Below the pieces are notes generated by a model that worked only from the letters and a program-made list of their open reading frames with translations, had not been told where the DNA came from and did not search any database. This document shows, piece by piece, positions 1 to 19,248 of a stretch of DNA of 64,000 bases. Origin of the DNA: Dysidea avara (taxonomy: Eukaryota > Porifera > Demospongiae > Dictyoceratida > Dysideidae); contig NC_089281.1 of NCBI RefSeq assembly GCF_963678975.1, forward strand, positions 7,279,277 through 7,343,276, in the 5' to 3' direction. Numbering within the stretch: position 1 is the stretch's first letter; each line of letters opens with the position of its first letter. Position numbers and translations under genes: made by a program.

Positions 1-84
1 CAAAAAATACACTTAACCAGTTTCTGGAAACAATCCTCCTGAGTCTGCCTCTGGTACATGAGTCTCAGAAAATTGCCTTTTATA

Positions 85-255
85 CTACCATATAGCTGGA
101 AAGTTTGGCGGGAGGAAATTTTGGCAAATTTTCCACGATAGGATTTTGGTGAGAAAAAAGTTTGGCAAATTTTGTAGAGCTAATACAGATTTGTATTGGA
201 CAAACGATTTGGTTGGCAAAACACCGCTAAATCGCCAAACTTTCCGGCTATACAG
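85..255. mobile_element. MITE with TA duplication, pogo/mariner-like
   Basis: A 171-bp non-autonomous DNA element. The left end reads CTACCATATAGCTGGAAAG and the reverse complement of the right end reads CTGTATAGCCGGAAAG followed by TTTGGCG in both, so the termini are inverted repeats. Each end is flanked by TA (83-84 and 256-257), the usual Tc1/mariner-pogo target duplication. No coding capacity. The GCTGGAAA core resembles the CCTGGAAAT termini of the pogo-type element at 9717-11892, so it may be a related short derivative; that link is inference. Confidence 0.7.
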
Positions 256-257
256 TA

Positions 258-1117
258 TCGCAACATCAGCAATAGTTCTTATGATTGGGAGACCAACTTT
301 ACTTTTGAAGCACACCCAAAGGAAAATCATTTATTGCACTGGTTTGTTGTCTTGTATGTGCCTGTGATTATGTAGAATATAATAGCAGTGGTGGAACCAG
401 AGGGGGTACAGAAGTCACATGCCTCCCCCCAGGAAAGATTACTTTTATTCATTTTTTAAAGGTCTGTAGTACACCTGTTCAAAGTAAAATATGAAAGATC
501 AAGTCAAAACATTCTAATAGAAGAGTCATTGCAGTTATGAAAACTTGTATCACCAACCCATTCATAATTGAACTCATGACTGTCACTGATCTTTACATGC
601 AGCTCTTGATCAATGTAAAGACCACTTAGAAAGCATACTAGTTATCTTTAGGGGGGGGGCAGCCACCCAGACATCCTGGTTTATATAACTCTGGATCTGA
701 TCCTGAATAAGGCTAAGAAGTACACAAATAAGCATGCATGAAGATATAGTAATCACTTGAAACACCCAATTCTGTTTAGTAAACTAAACTAGCTAACATT
801 ATAACTGGATTTAAGGGTTCTGTACTAAGAATTCTGGATTAATACATTGTTCAAACACTTAATCTATCCTATCACTTGTACAATTCAACTGACTTGAGAA
901 TATAACCTACACATTATGTTAAATCAGTACATGCATTGGGTTCTGAATTTAAGTAAAAATTCATGATTTATCCACATCCAGCAAATAAAGTTACTCGGAA
1001 AAAAACAAGGCAAGACAGAAGTTCATTACTGGCATCACTACACTTATGTACATGACACTATATCAGAATCAGTGTATATTTAGAAAGGGGATGTTTACAA
1101 GTTGTGCTCCTTCAGGG
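258..1117. other. Intergenic, no gene seen
   Basis: AT-rich sequence downstream of TPGS1. It holds a diverged copy of the 21-bp dispersed module (about 510-530), a G-rich tract near 650 and a fragment near 390 resembling a transposon end. No exon with plausible splice sites was found. Confidence 0.5.
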
Positions 1118-1957
1118 TTAGTAATGTGTGTTTCTTGGCGGCAACACACCAATTTCTTCACTGATCGTATCACTCCTTACTAACGTATTGACAAAATTAT
1201 AATATGACAAAGTGCCTTGACTGAAAACGGCACTCTCTACAACTGAAACATTTGGCACAGTTAAACTGTGGACTTTGCTCTCAAATAAATGTTGTGTCGA
1301 TAACCAAAATAGTTTTGGGTCGATGCTTTCAAGAAGTAGGTCACATTTATCACTGTCATCATCGAGATTATGATACGAAGAAGTTTCTTTAAGCAACGTC
1401 TCTGATGTGGGAACAATTATTGGTGAAGACTGGGCCCTAAGTGATGATGCCGAAGATGATGAAATATAACAGAATTCTTCACTGCACTTCTCTAGGAAAT
1501 CTTTGAAATAAAAACAAATTTGAAATGCATATATGAAGTCGGAGAAAGACACAACATTGTCAGAGGAGACATCAGAAAATATTACTAGTGATATTGTATT
1601 GACCATATCTAGTGGAAAATCATGACAAAGTAGCCGCAGCAAAGAATGATACTCGGTGCAAGTCATGACACGTCCAGTGTCAGTGATATTCTTGTATGTG
1701 TCCCAGAAAAGCTTTATAAAACATCTCTGGTTGTACGGTGTAGCAGTAACGAAAGCATATTCACGTAGAACAACATGTTTGCCGTTCACTGCACGTTTGA
1801 AGTAATCAGTCAAGAAGTGGAATGGCTGGGTCTTGCTATCTTCATCCTTCTTCTCAAGTAACTGCAACATGGCATCCTCTAAGTAGGTCATAATACGGTG
1901 TTTTTGCAGATAATTCTTGGCGCTTTCCGGTGACTTTGCCGTTTGTCCGGTCGCCAT
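1118..1957 (-). CDS. TPGS1: Tubulin polyglutamylase complex subunit 1
   Basis: A 279-residue intronless gene. TPGS1 is a non-catalytic subunit of the complex that adds glutamate side chains to tubulin in centrioles, cilia and neurites. The N-terminal half resembles the family: a helix of the form YLQKHRIMTYLEDAMLQLLE leading to PFHFLTDYF, then TEYHSLLRLLCHD and a hydrophobic YAFQICFYFKDFLE segment. The C-terminal third is poorly conserved. The start chosen (MATGQTAK) is the first ATG; an upstream in-frame TTG is ignored. Its start codon lies only 11 bp from that of PIGH on the other strand, so the two share a promoter and their 5' leaders must overlap or be very short. Identification is from remembered family sequence; human TPGS1 is about 290 residues. 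Confidence 0.7.
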   Translation of the reverse strand: MATGQTAKSPESAKNYLQKHRIMTYLEDAMLQLLEKKDEDSKTQPFHFLTDYFKRAVNGKHVVLREYAFVTATPYNQRCFIKLFWDTYKNITDTGRVMTCTEYHSLLRLLCHDFPLDMVNTISLVIFSDVSSDNVVSFSDFIYAFQICFYFKDFLEKCSEEFCYISSSSASSLRAQSSPIIVPTSETLLKETSSYHNLDDDSDKCDLLLESIDPKLFWLSTQHLFESKVHSLTVPNVSVVESAVFSQGTLSYYNFVNTLVRSDTISEEIGVLPPRNTHY

Positions 1958-1968
1958 GTAAATATGCA
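1958..1968. promoter_or_regulatory. 11-bp divergent start-to-start interval (TPGS1/PIGH)
   Basis: Only 11 bases separate the two ATG codons. The promoter elements of each gene must therefore lie inside the coding or leader sequence of the other. No TATA box is visible. Confidence 0.6.
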
Positions 1969-2891
1969 ATGACGGATGATAATACTGATGCTTCGTATGG
2001 CTTAAATGGAGAGAAGTTGACGTGTAGAATTATTCGCTATCATGACGCTGAAATAGGTGCCGGCTGCTTGAGAGTTGGGATCTTTCAATCTGGCAAAAGT
2101 TGGGCATTAATTAGAACTGTCGCCATAGTCACAGGGCTGCTTATCACAGTGAATTTGCTGTTTGAAGTAAGAGAATTATAATAATTTGCATAGTGCATTT
2201 GTTTTTCTTTAGGTGTGGTCCATAGTAACAGCATTAACAATATTGATTAGTTGCTTTCTGTTATGGCGCACAGCTCTGTCAAGCCACAAAGGTCAGCTAC
2301 GTTCTGCAACTTGTACAATACCCAGTTTGTTACATACAGGTAGTGTTCTACTTGTACCTGGTGTTGGTGTCCAAGTGTCCACCACTTTTACTTGTGGTTA
2401 CTCCCAGTGTGAATTTTACCCATGGAAGATTGTGAGCAATGTGATTGTCAACGAAGTCTTTACAATGGTATGTCAAAATCCTTGCGAACTGCACATGGTA
2501 ATAGTAACAGCATGCACATAAAATGCTTGGCCTGCTATGTAGTTGTCTGTGTTAGGGAAAGCTAGTCTTTAGCATTCAACATGCATGACTGGTGCACCAA
2601 AATCAGCTTGTGGTCCATTTGGTATTACACTGGAATCTCTATCAAAGGGCCTTACTTTTTTCTCTCTAGTATCATGTGGTTTTTTGCCTGGCCATCCTTC
2701 TGGGAGATAATGATGTCACAACTCCACCAGTAAGAATCATACCACTGTTCACTGTGAGTGTACACAGTATAGGATGTGTACGTTGCTTACTTATGTATCT
2801 TTCACAGGGCTTCAATCCCCGGTTACCTCTTATACGTCAGATTTATTGTAGTATGAAAGAAATTTTATTTTCAAATAAAAAATATCATTAA
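1969..2891 (+). CDS. PIGH: GPI-GlcNAc transferase subunit H
   Basis: Four exons, 1969-2166, 2213-2467, 2670-2753 and 2808-2891, joined in frame to give 206 residues (human 188). PIG-H is a subunit of the ER enzyme that adds GlcNAc to phosphatidylinositol, the first step of GPI-anchor synthesis. The protein has a hairpin of two membrane segments (roughly residues 43-85) followed by the conserved cytoplasmic domain: GVGVQVSTTF, then KIVSNVIVNEVF (the family's typical INE motif), IIPLF and PRLPLIRQIYCSMKEIL. All introns are GT-AG and 46-202 bp. It is divergent from TPGS1 and convergent with SELENON. The exon 3 donor could alternatively be an upstream GTAAGA, but that would lose the conserved IIPLF. 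Confidence 0.9.
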
Positions 2892-2949
2892 AACACTACA
2901 AAACTATATGGTGACACCTTGCTACCCTGCCAACATGGTGTGCATTAAA

Positions 2950-3003
2950 TAATTCGAACCAAACCTTCCCCAATGTGGGGTTTACAGGTTGATTGTCATG
3001 AGC
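2950..3003 (-). promoter_or_regulatory. Candidate SECIS element (form II) in the SELENON 3' UTR
   Basis: On the minus strand, about 190 nt past the SELENON stop, the sequence has the SECIS core: ATGA (2999-2996), a 12-nt stem ending CAACCTGT, an unpaired AAA (2983-2981), a CCCC/GGGG mini-stem (2980-2977 with 2971-2968), a returning stem AGGTTTGGTT and CGA (2956-2954) opposite ATGA. The AAA bulge followed by an extra small helix is the form II layout. Such an element is required to read the in-frame UGA at 3662-3660 as selenocysteine. The fold was judged by eye. Confidence 0.75.
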
Positions 3004-3187
3004 ACAGCAAGAACAAAGGCAGTGACAGTGCACCCAAAAACACAGTAACAAAACTAATACAATAAAAAGATTAAAGTTTATGCTTTTGTGATGGCGTCAT
3101 TTAAAAATGACATGTAACCAGCTGCAAGATTACCACCCCTATAGGAATAACAGCTAGTTTAGTGCGTACATTATATTGTAGATATTC

Positions 3188-5696
3188 TCACGGCATAATA
3201 TTTAAAATGGTGCTAGATTTATCGTAATCCATCAATTCATTGGCATTGACTCCATTTAGATGTGTCCCGTTGTTACTGATTACCATTGATTGTACTGGGA
3301 ACCTAACCACATCACAATGTTAGATACACTAACATACACCACAGTATATATATAGCTCACTGATAGTTATCTTTGGCTACTTGAGCCAAGAACTTTTCTT
3401 CTTGGATGGCAGAAGGGTTGGCAAGGATGTCCTGTTACAAAAGGGTAGCCAGATAGTTTTGAAACAAATGATTGTCTTAACTTACATCTATATCTGCCAC
3501 AAGACACCAAGTACTTATAAACTTGCTCTGAAGCAAGCTGATGATGGACGAACTCTCCAGGACTGTCTCCCGAAGAGTCCGTCCTGAACCTGAATAAGTG
3601 TGATAAGAGAATAGACATACTTTATGGAATTCCTAGTTTCTGGTATTGTTTATCATACCTCAGCAGGACTGGTCATCCAAGGCTCCCCAAAGCATGATGA
3701 AGTGGACAAGTTTATCTTGCTCTTTGGCAACTTTAAATGCATCAAGGAAACCATGATATTTTACCTAAAAAGGTAAAAATAATGTTAGCAACATAAGCCA
3801 CAAACTTTATTCACTTTCTATAAATGCTTATGCCTATGACAACACATATACACCTCCTTAAAAGGGAAAAATGTTCTCTCCAACTTGTTTAATCCCTCTT
3901 CTACAGAGATCTCCTCATTCCAGTGAATCCTGTTTATAACGACAGATGGATCAACCATCCTCATCTTTTCAACCTTCTTTAAGGTCTTAGTGTTAATCTC
4001 TACAGAGAGACGACAGATTCGTAACTTGCTACATTCACATAATGTATCATACATCTTAAGTGTTAATGTATCATACCATGCATTCGTCTTTCAGCCATTT
4101 CTATTGCATCCATAATAACATGCTCATCAGCATGAGGATCAACTACGTCCTCAAAAGGTCTAGTACCATTCATTGTAATTAATTCTCTACCACCCAACAA
4201 TTGGGATGGTTTTAAGGCAGATAACTTCATCACTTTAACAAAACCTGCATGCACGTCAGTTAAATACAGACCACAAAAAGTGGTAGTAATCATACCAATG
4301 TCTACTTCGTTATTGGACCCATCAGCAGTGGTAATCCATTCCATGTCTGACAATGTTTCTGGGTAAATCATGTATTGATGTGTACAACTCACCAATGTTA
4401 AGCTGTTTTTGAGTTGGCAATTTGAGTTCGAAAAACTCAATGTGTGTAGCCTTGAAGTCGATAACGAGACGGCCAGCAAACTGGGCCGGAGTGAACCAAA
4501 ATGGAAGATGAGGCTCTTGATTTAGTTGAAACTCCACATGTGCTCTGTAGTAGTAGTAGTAATAGTATAGAACAATACACGCACACATCAAACTAATTCA
4601 CCTTATCATGATGTCAAGGTACTTGTCAGATACAGCTCTAATCACAGCCACAGTTCCTTGAGGTGCAAATCTCATATTAATAAATGCATTAGAGTGGAAC
4701 ATTGACAGAAGAGCATATAAAAGCTTTTCTTTTTCATTAATAGGCACTGTAGGACGATAGCGGTTGCTGTGCAGTGCACCAGTGAACAGAGGTGGTTGAA
4801 GAATATAGTAGATACGACCAGCAGTATAGTCATTGTCTGGTGGCATAAAATGTTTGAAATTTTGCACACCATATTCGTGAAGTGGGTGAACTGGCTCCGT
4901 CCAAAGCAACAGACCAGGAAGGAGAGTTTCTTCCCGCCCAAGTAAGTACTACAGTAGAGTAATGAAACATAACACATTGATGGCAAACTAACACACGTAC
5001 ATCTGAATCTTTGTCACTAAACTTTGTCATTGACTCCTTAACAATACCAGTAAAGGTTGCTTCAATCAGTAAAACTTCTTTGTCTGGTGCAACCTCAGCA
5101 TCTTCATATGAAAACTCATCCTACATTAAATTATGCGGTATGTACATGTTCATAAAGAACTTTGCTTACTAATGGAATATATGGTTCAGTGAAGTTATGG
5201 AGCTCACTCAGGACTGCGGCAAATTCATAAGGGTCCAAGCTACCACTTCCATCAGTGTCAAATCTTCTAAAGTTGTCCATTATCTCTGGTGGGAGTTCAT
5301 AGCTGGGTGCACGCTCATATCCCTGATACACCTGCAATTAAGATGGAGGGTCTTTTTCACAAACAGATGACAGTATAGTACAAATACCCTAAACAAACTA
5401 TTTGGCCTTTGCAAATATTAACCACATGCATAACTTTTTACTTCTAATTCCGCCATGATACGTGGAATGACAAAGATCATGAAGAACACCATCAATGCCA
5501 GCAATGCCAACGCAAAGAGGAGCCCGTAAATGATGTATCGAACACATTTTCCCAGACAGCTCCTTTGAGGTTGTGTGGTGGCCTTAACTTCTGGTTCCTT
5601 GGTTTCTTCTACAACTTTTGATGGAACTTCTTCGGCAACAGTTTCGGGCTTATCGCCCGTGTTCTCCGTAGAAGACTTCTTTTTACGATTTCGCAT
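3188..5696 (-). CDS. SELENON: Selenoprotein N
   Basis: Eleven exons: 5696-5442, 5331-5170, 5120-5001, 4948-4602, 4544-4393, 4346-4077, 3999-3854, 3764-3659, 3589-3486, 3431-3361, 3302-3188; 615 residues with all phases consistent. SELENON is an ER membrane glycoprotein that senses luminal calcium and supports calcium-pump activity and redox balance. Visible are a lysine-rich cytosolic N-terminus, one membrane segment (about 53-78), an EF-hand loop at 110-121 ([12 protein letters not shown]), the conserved [22 protein letters not shown]-like and DMEW...EVDIG blocks, and the catalytic [17 protein letters not shown] with selenocysteine 519 encoded by UGA at 3662-3660. That UGA is followed by well-conserved exons ending [13 protein letters not shown] and NANELMD, so it is not a true stop. 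A SECIS candidate lies downstream. Annotation software that treats UGA as stop would cut off about 96 residues. Confidence 0.95.
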
Positions 5697-5815
5697 CTTT
5701 CACTAAGCCATTTTGTACCACGCCCTCACAGCCGTGTGACCCTGTGAAAACGTCTCTATACTTAAATTCCGTGTGGGCGCTTATTAGTTCGTGCGCTAAA
5801 GCCGTGTTAGCTACC
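5697..5815. promoter_or_regulatory. Bidirectional promoter interval SELENON/ZFPL1
   Basis: The 119 bp between the two start codons must hold both leaders and promoters. It is richer in GC than its surroundings and shows no TATA box. Shared regulation is inferred from the arrangement. Confidence 0.5.
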
Positions 5816-7162
5816 ATGGGGTTATGTAAGTGCCCGAAGAGAAAAGTGACCAATTTATTCTGCTACGTACATAAAGTGAACGTGTGTGAACATTGTATGG
5901 TGGAGCAGCATCCTAGGGTAAGAAATCTGCCTGCACTCTACTCTAATATTTTAACACACATTTTTTTCTTCACGCTTCAGTGTGTAGTCCATTCATATGT
6001 TAACTGGCTGGAAGATAGCGACTTCGACCCTACTTGTAGCTTGTGTTCTAATAGTTTAGATCAAGGAGAAGTGATTAGACTAGTCTGCTATGGTCTGTGT
6101 GATTTATTACATGTACTAGATAGAGGTGAATTGTATTTATTTGCAGATTTGTACCATGTTACTTGTCTTGATAAATATGCCTCAAGTATAGCAAATGGAG
6201 TTACCGTTGTATGTCCAAAGTGCCAGGTATGTGCATAGTGTATACAATGTGTTGTGTGTTATTTTTTTGTGTCCACCCATCTCTAGGAGCCACTCATTCC
6301 TCCTCCAAACTTGGTTTCACCTGTAGCTGATGTAGTACGGAGGTGTTTCTCACAGTTTTCATGGGCGGCAGGCTTGCTCCCTCCCCCAATTACCACAGCA
6401 CATTCCATGACACTGGATGAACTGGACACGTCCATAGAGAGCACCAGTCTTGATCTCAGTCAACAACAGTCTTATTCTGGTCAACAAGATCATGTCATCA
6501 ATTTTTACACGTCTCAGTCAGATCCTGTTAATCGGGGTGAGCTAGCTAGAGTAGCATGCATGAACAGTGAAACCTTTTAGTAGCCACTTCTTTATAGTGG
6601 GCAGAGGGATAGCAAAAACACGCGCACACACAAAGTACAGTAGTAGAAGTGCTTTTGTTTTAATAAGTCAGTTCAGGTTGCACAAACATGTCACGTATTA
6701 TTCTGTCACTACCTGATCCAGGTCACAAGCCAGTTGGTATACATGAAGAACAGTCACCACCAGTAGCTGACAGTGATGATGACAAATACAAGAGGAAAGG
6801 AACAATGGAACGAATATCTAGAACAATAAGGTGAGAACTATCACATCAATACAGAGAACCTGTCTGTTCTGGTCACAATTGGGGGACTGTAACTAAGTCA
6901 TTTTGTACGGGTGACCTTATTAGACAGGTTTCACTATACTAAATTTGTGGTAAATTTTGTTTGCTATAGGAACTACCAAACACAGTCAAACACGGACGAT
7001 GGGTCGTTTCTTGTGCGACGTTACTGGTTCTTTGCTGTCTTAATCATCTTCTCATTCTTATCCTTAATAGTACTAATGACTAGGGTGGGCCGATCAATAG
7101 CTGACAATGACCCACTCCTGGACATAAGGGCTAACCCTAACATTATAACCAACGATGGATAG
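5816..7162 (+). CDS. ZFPL1: Zinc finger protein-like 1 (Golgi)
   Basis: Six exons, 5816-5917, 5981-6092, 6147-6226, 6287-6536, 6677-6830 and 6970-7162; 296 residues (human 310). ZFPL1 is a cis-Golgi membrane protein that binds the matrix protein GM130. The start MGLCKCPKRKVTNLFC is nearly invariant in the family and fixes the initiation codon, although the frame is open 24 codons upstream. Next come a B-box-like zinc finger (VCEHC) and a RING-like finger (DPTCSLC, RLVCYDLYHVTCL, VCPKCQ), then PLIPPPNLVSPVA, the acidic-basic DDDKYKRKG, and a C-terminal membrane anchor at about 251-270 followed by GRSIADNDPLLD. It is head to head with SELENON. Confidence 0.95.
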
Positions 7163-7843
7163 CTCCTGTACAATTTAGAATATATTTTCATTATTCATAT
7201 AATTGTATTCATGTGTTTATACAAACAAGCAAATATTGTATATACATTTATTATACAGTGTTCATTGGTAATGGTTAAAAAAAATTGCAATAATTCAAAT
7301 TTATCAGCGTATATTTGTTGATAGTTGTTTTGCCATCCTCTGATATCTCACTTGATCCTGGGAGTAAGAAATAGCAAGGTGATAAATATATGAATAACAA
7401 CTGGACAAAATATAGGTATATGAGCTTGTACATTACAGAGGGGCATCCACACATGAATCTTGATATCTAGCATGTCAACTACCAGTGCAACACTATCCAG
7501 CTTCTGTTTGAGTAATAGTGTGCATATATAAACTTGGTCTGGTGCAACCAACCCTTTTTAGGTGCCCCCCAAAAGGGTCTTGTCTGAGGAGTTAGGACTT
7601 GTGTCTGTTCTTGCTGTGGTTGTTATAAAACACTTGGTATGAACTGCAGCGTAATTGTACGTACATTCCTATGTACAAGTAGATAGACTAGATCCTTTAT
7701 ATGGGGTGCTTATAGGAGCCTTAAAAGAGTCAGTGACCCTGTGCCAGACTATAAAAACCCTACTAATAAGCCATATAACACCTCTATTTGGACAATCTGT
7801 GTGCTCAATGTGTGGCTTTTGAGGGGCTCACTGGGAAAGATAG
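7163..7843. other. Convergent 3' interval ZFPL1/NVL
   Basis: AT-rich 3' flanks of two converging genes. The last NVL exon may continue into it (see NVL). No other gene or repeat was recognised. Confidence 0.5.
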
Positions 7844-17274
<9,431 letters not shown>

Positions 17275-17545
17275 AAATAATTCCAAATACAGCACATCAA
17301 TACACACGTGGTGCAACACGCGCAAGTGTGTTCAACCGCCCCCACAATGAAATATTCGCGAAAAAAAATTTAAAATTTGAATTTTGTTTTTTTGCGAATC
17401 AAAAATATATACATGTAGTCTGTACATTAGAAAGACAGTTTCACTGTATTACAAAAATTGGTCACATAAACAAAAACAATAGAGTACAACATACAGATAA
17501 CCACAAACATTAGTACAAAACATCACACAAAACTGCAAAATTTAT

Positions 17546-18980
17546 TTACATGATAACACATGCACTTCTTCTGCTGGTGTTCCTATTTCTATTTCCTCTA
17601 GGCCTGTTAGCAGCTAGTGTCCGTAATACTGTTCTCTCATGTTCCTCACATTCTTTTCTATGAGCTTCAATCATGTCATCATATTCTTTCTCTAGCCTGT
17701 ATCTAATCTCTTTTTGCTTCTCCACCATCTTGGCTCTGACTGGCAAGCTACACTCTGTCGAACAGACTACCAGCTCAAATGCAACTTCCTTCAAGCCAAG
17801 GTAGTTTACTAAAAATACCTCAACAATATAACCTGCAATAGAAAAAAAGAATAGATAAATAATATTAGTGGTATGCTGTAAAGTATTTACCTTCATCCTT
17901 TGGAACTGTGATGTGGCAGTTTTCACATAGATTGTATTCGGTGTGAATGAGGTCAAGACTTCTGCATATCAGAGGAGGGAGGTATGGTGCATTCCAATAC
18001 GGAACACTGTGTTGAGCTAATACTTTACAACACAGTGTCTGAAGTAGCTGAGGGTTGTGTACGGTGGGTGTAGAATTAGTAGTGGAGGTGGTTGTTGTTG
18101 TCGACTTGCGGGGCAGCAAACCAACATGGTTGCTACGTTCATCACCTACTGATGTAGCAACTGATGAAAGAGTCGTCTTAAGCGAATTATTGAACTTCCA
18201 CAAATCCTCCAAGTTTTGCAGCTTCAAAATAGCACCAGGTAAACGTTCAAACTTATTTCCCTCCAAGTTCAATACTCGTAAGTTTTTGCAAAAACGGATT
18301 ATTTCTGGAAGAGTTTTTAGTTTATTTTTCTTCAGAGATAGCTCTTCAAGATGCTGTAACCTCCCAATTGATGGTGGCAGAGCAGTAAGTTCTGTGGAAT
18401 CCAAAACCACACTCTTCAGGTTTGATAGATACCAAAACTATATTAATGGAATACAGCAATAAAGGCCTTAATTTCAAATAGCACCTTTACAAAGTACCTG
18501 CAAGAGATCTTCTACTTCTGCCAAGCTGTTTTGGCTGAGGTCCAGCTTCTGCAAAGTGTCGTATTGAAACACATTGCTCAGCATTCGTTTTGTCAGTTCT
18601 ATAAAATAATTATATAATAAGTTACTCAATTAATTGTGTATAGACTTACCGAGATAGCTTGGAGTGCGCATGTTTCTCAATGAAAGGGTCTCGAGTTCAG
18701 TGAATTCCCACGAGTTCAGGCTAATTAGGAAATCCCAGTAGCACTCCTGAATTACAACGGTAAGAAATACAATTACGCAGGTCATGTATTTTGTATGAAG
18801 ACTAATTACCTTGGTTTCCACTGTTTTCTCGCTAGGTTCATCCTCTTGTAATTCGTTGGTTGGGTCCAAGCAAGCTTTTAAGTTGTCATAGTCAAAAATT
18901 AAGTCTTTCTGCTGTAACAGCCGCGGTTTTGTGACTTGGGAAAGAAAGTCGCTTCTTGTCAGCGTTGAGCACAAAGCCAT
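17546..18980 (-). CDS. Leucine-rich-repeat protein with C-terminal CaaX box
   Basis: Five exons, 18980-18810, 18746-18650, 18598-18498, 18437-17891 and 17832-17546; 400 residues. The middle carries LRRs of about 23 residues (LQKLDLSQNSLAEV, LKSVVLDSTELTALP, LEELSLKKNKLKTLP, LRVLNLEGNKFERLP). Next is a Thr/Ser-rich linker, then a Cys-bearing domain (LLQTLCCKVLAQHSVPYW, PLICRSLD, NLCENCH, CSTECSLP) resembling the C-terminal domain of LRR1/PPIL5 and LRRC58. After a charged helix the tail is basic (RPRGNRNRNTSRRSA) and ends CVIM, a farnesyl-type CaaX box identical to that of K-Ras4B. This predicts a lipid-anchored, membrane-targeted protein, which LRR1 and LRRC58 as I recall them are not. The orthologue is uncertain. 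The acceptor of exon 4 was chosen to preserve LRR spacing. The gene ends 271 bp before the NVL start on the same strand. Confidence 0.8.
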
Positions 18981-19248
18981 TCTGTGTAACTAGCACTGAA
19001 ATAGAACAATCCATGTCTGTTGGAACTCCTCTCCTGTTTTTATAATCGACTGTTTCGTTACTAAAAATAGTTTAGATTGTTACTAAAAATAGATAATAAG
19101 CGTGATCGGGTTATGTAAACTATATCTTGCGAACCTATTTTTAGCGTGGCAGACTCCCTCGCAAACTTCCGTTTTTGAATCGTTCCTCGCGGTCAGGGGA
19201 TTGGGTTCCCTGGCCGCGGTGTAGGTTCACTGAACTCACTGCATATAG

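Noticed and set aside
3061-3110. An alternative SECIS start (ATGACGCCATCA) on the minus strand
   Set aside because: No returning stem with a GA quartet follows; the element at 2950-3003 fits all parts.
4000-4076. A 22-bp intron in SELENON between the two adjacent open frames
   Set aside because: Too short and it gives an immediate stop; the 77-bp GT-AG intron keeps frame.
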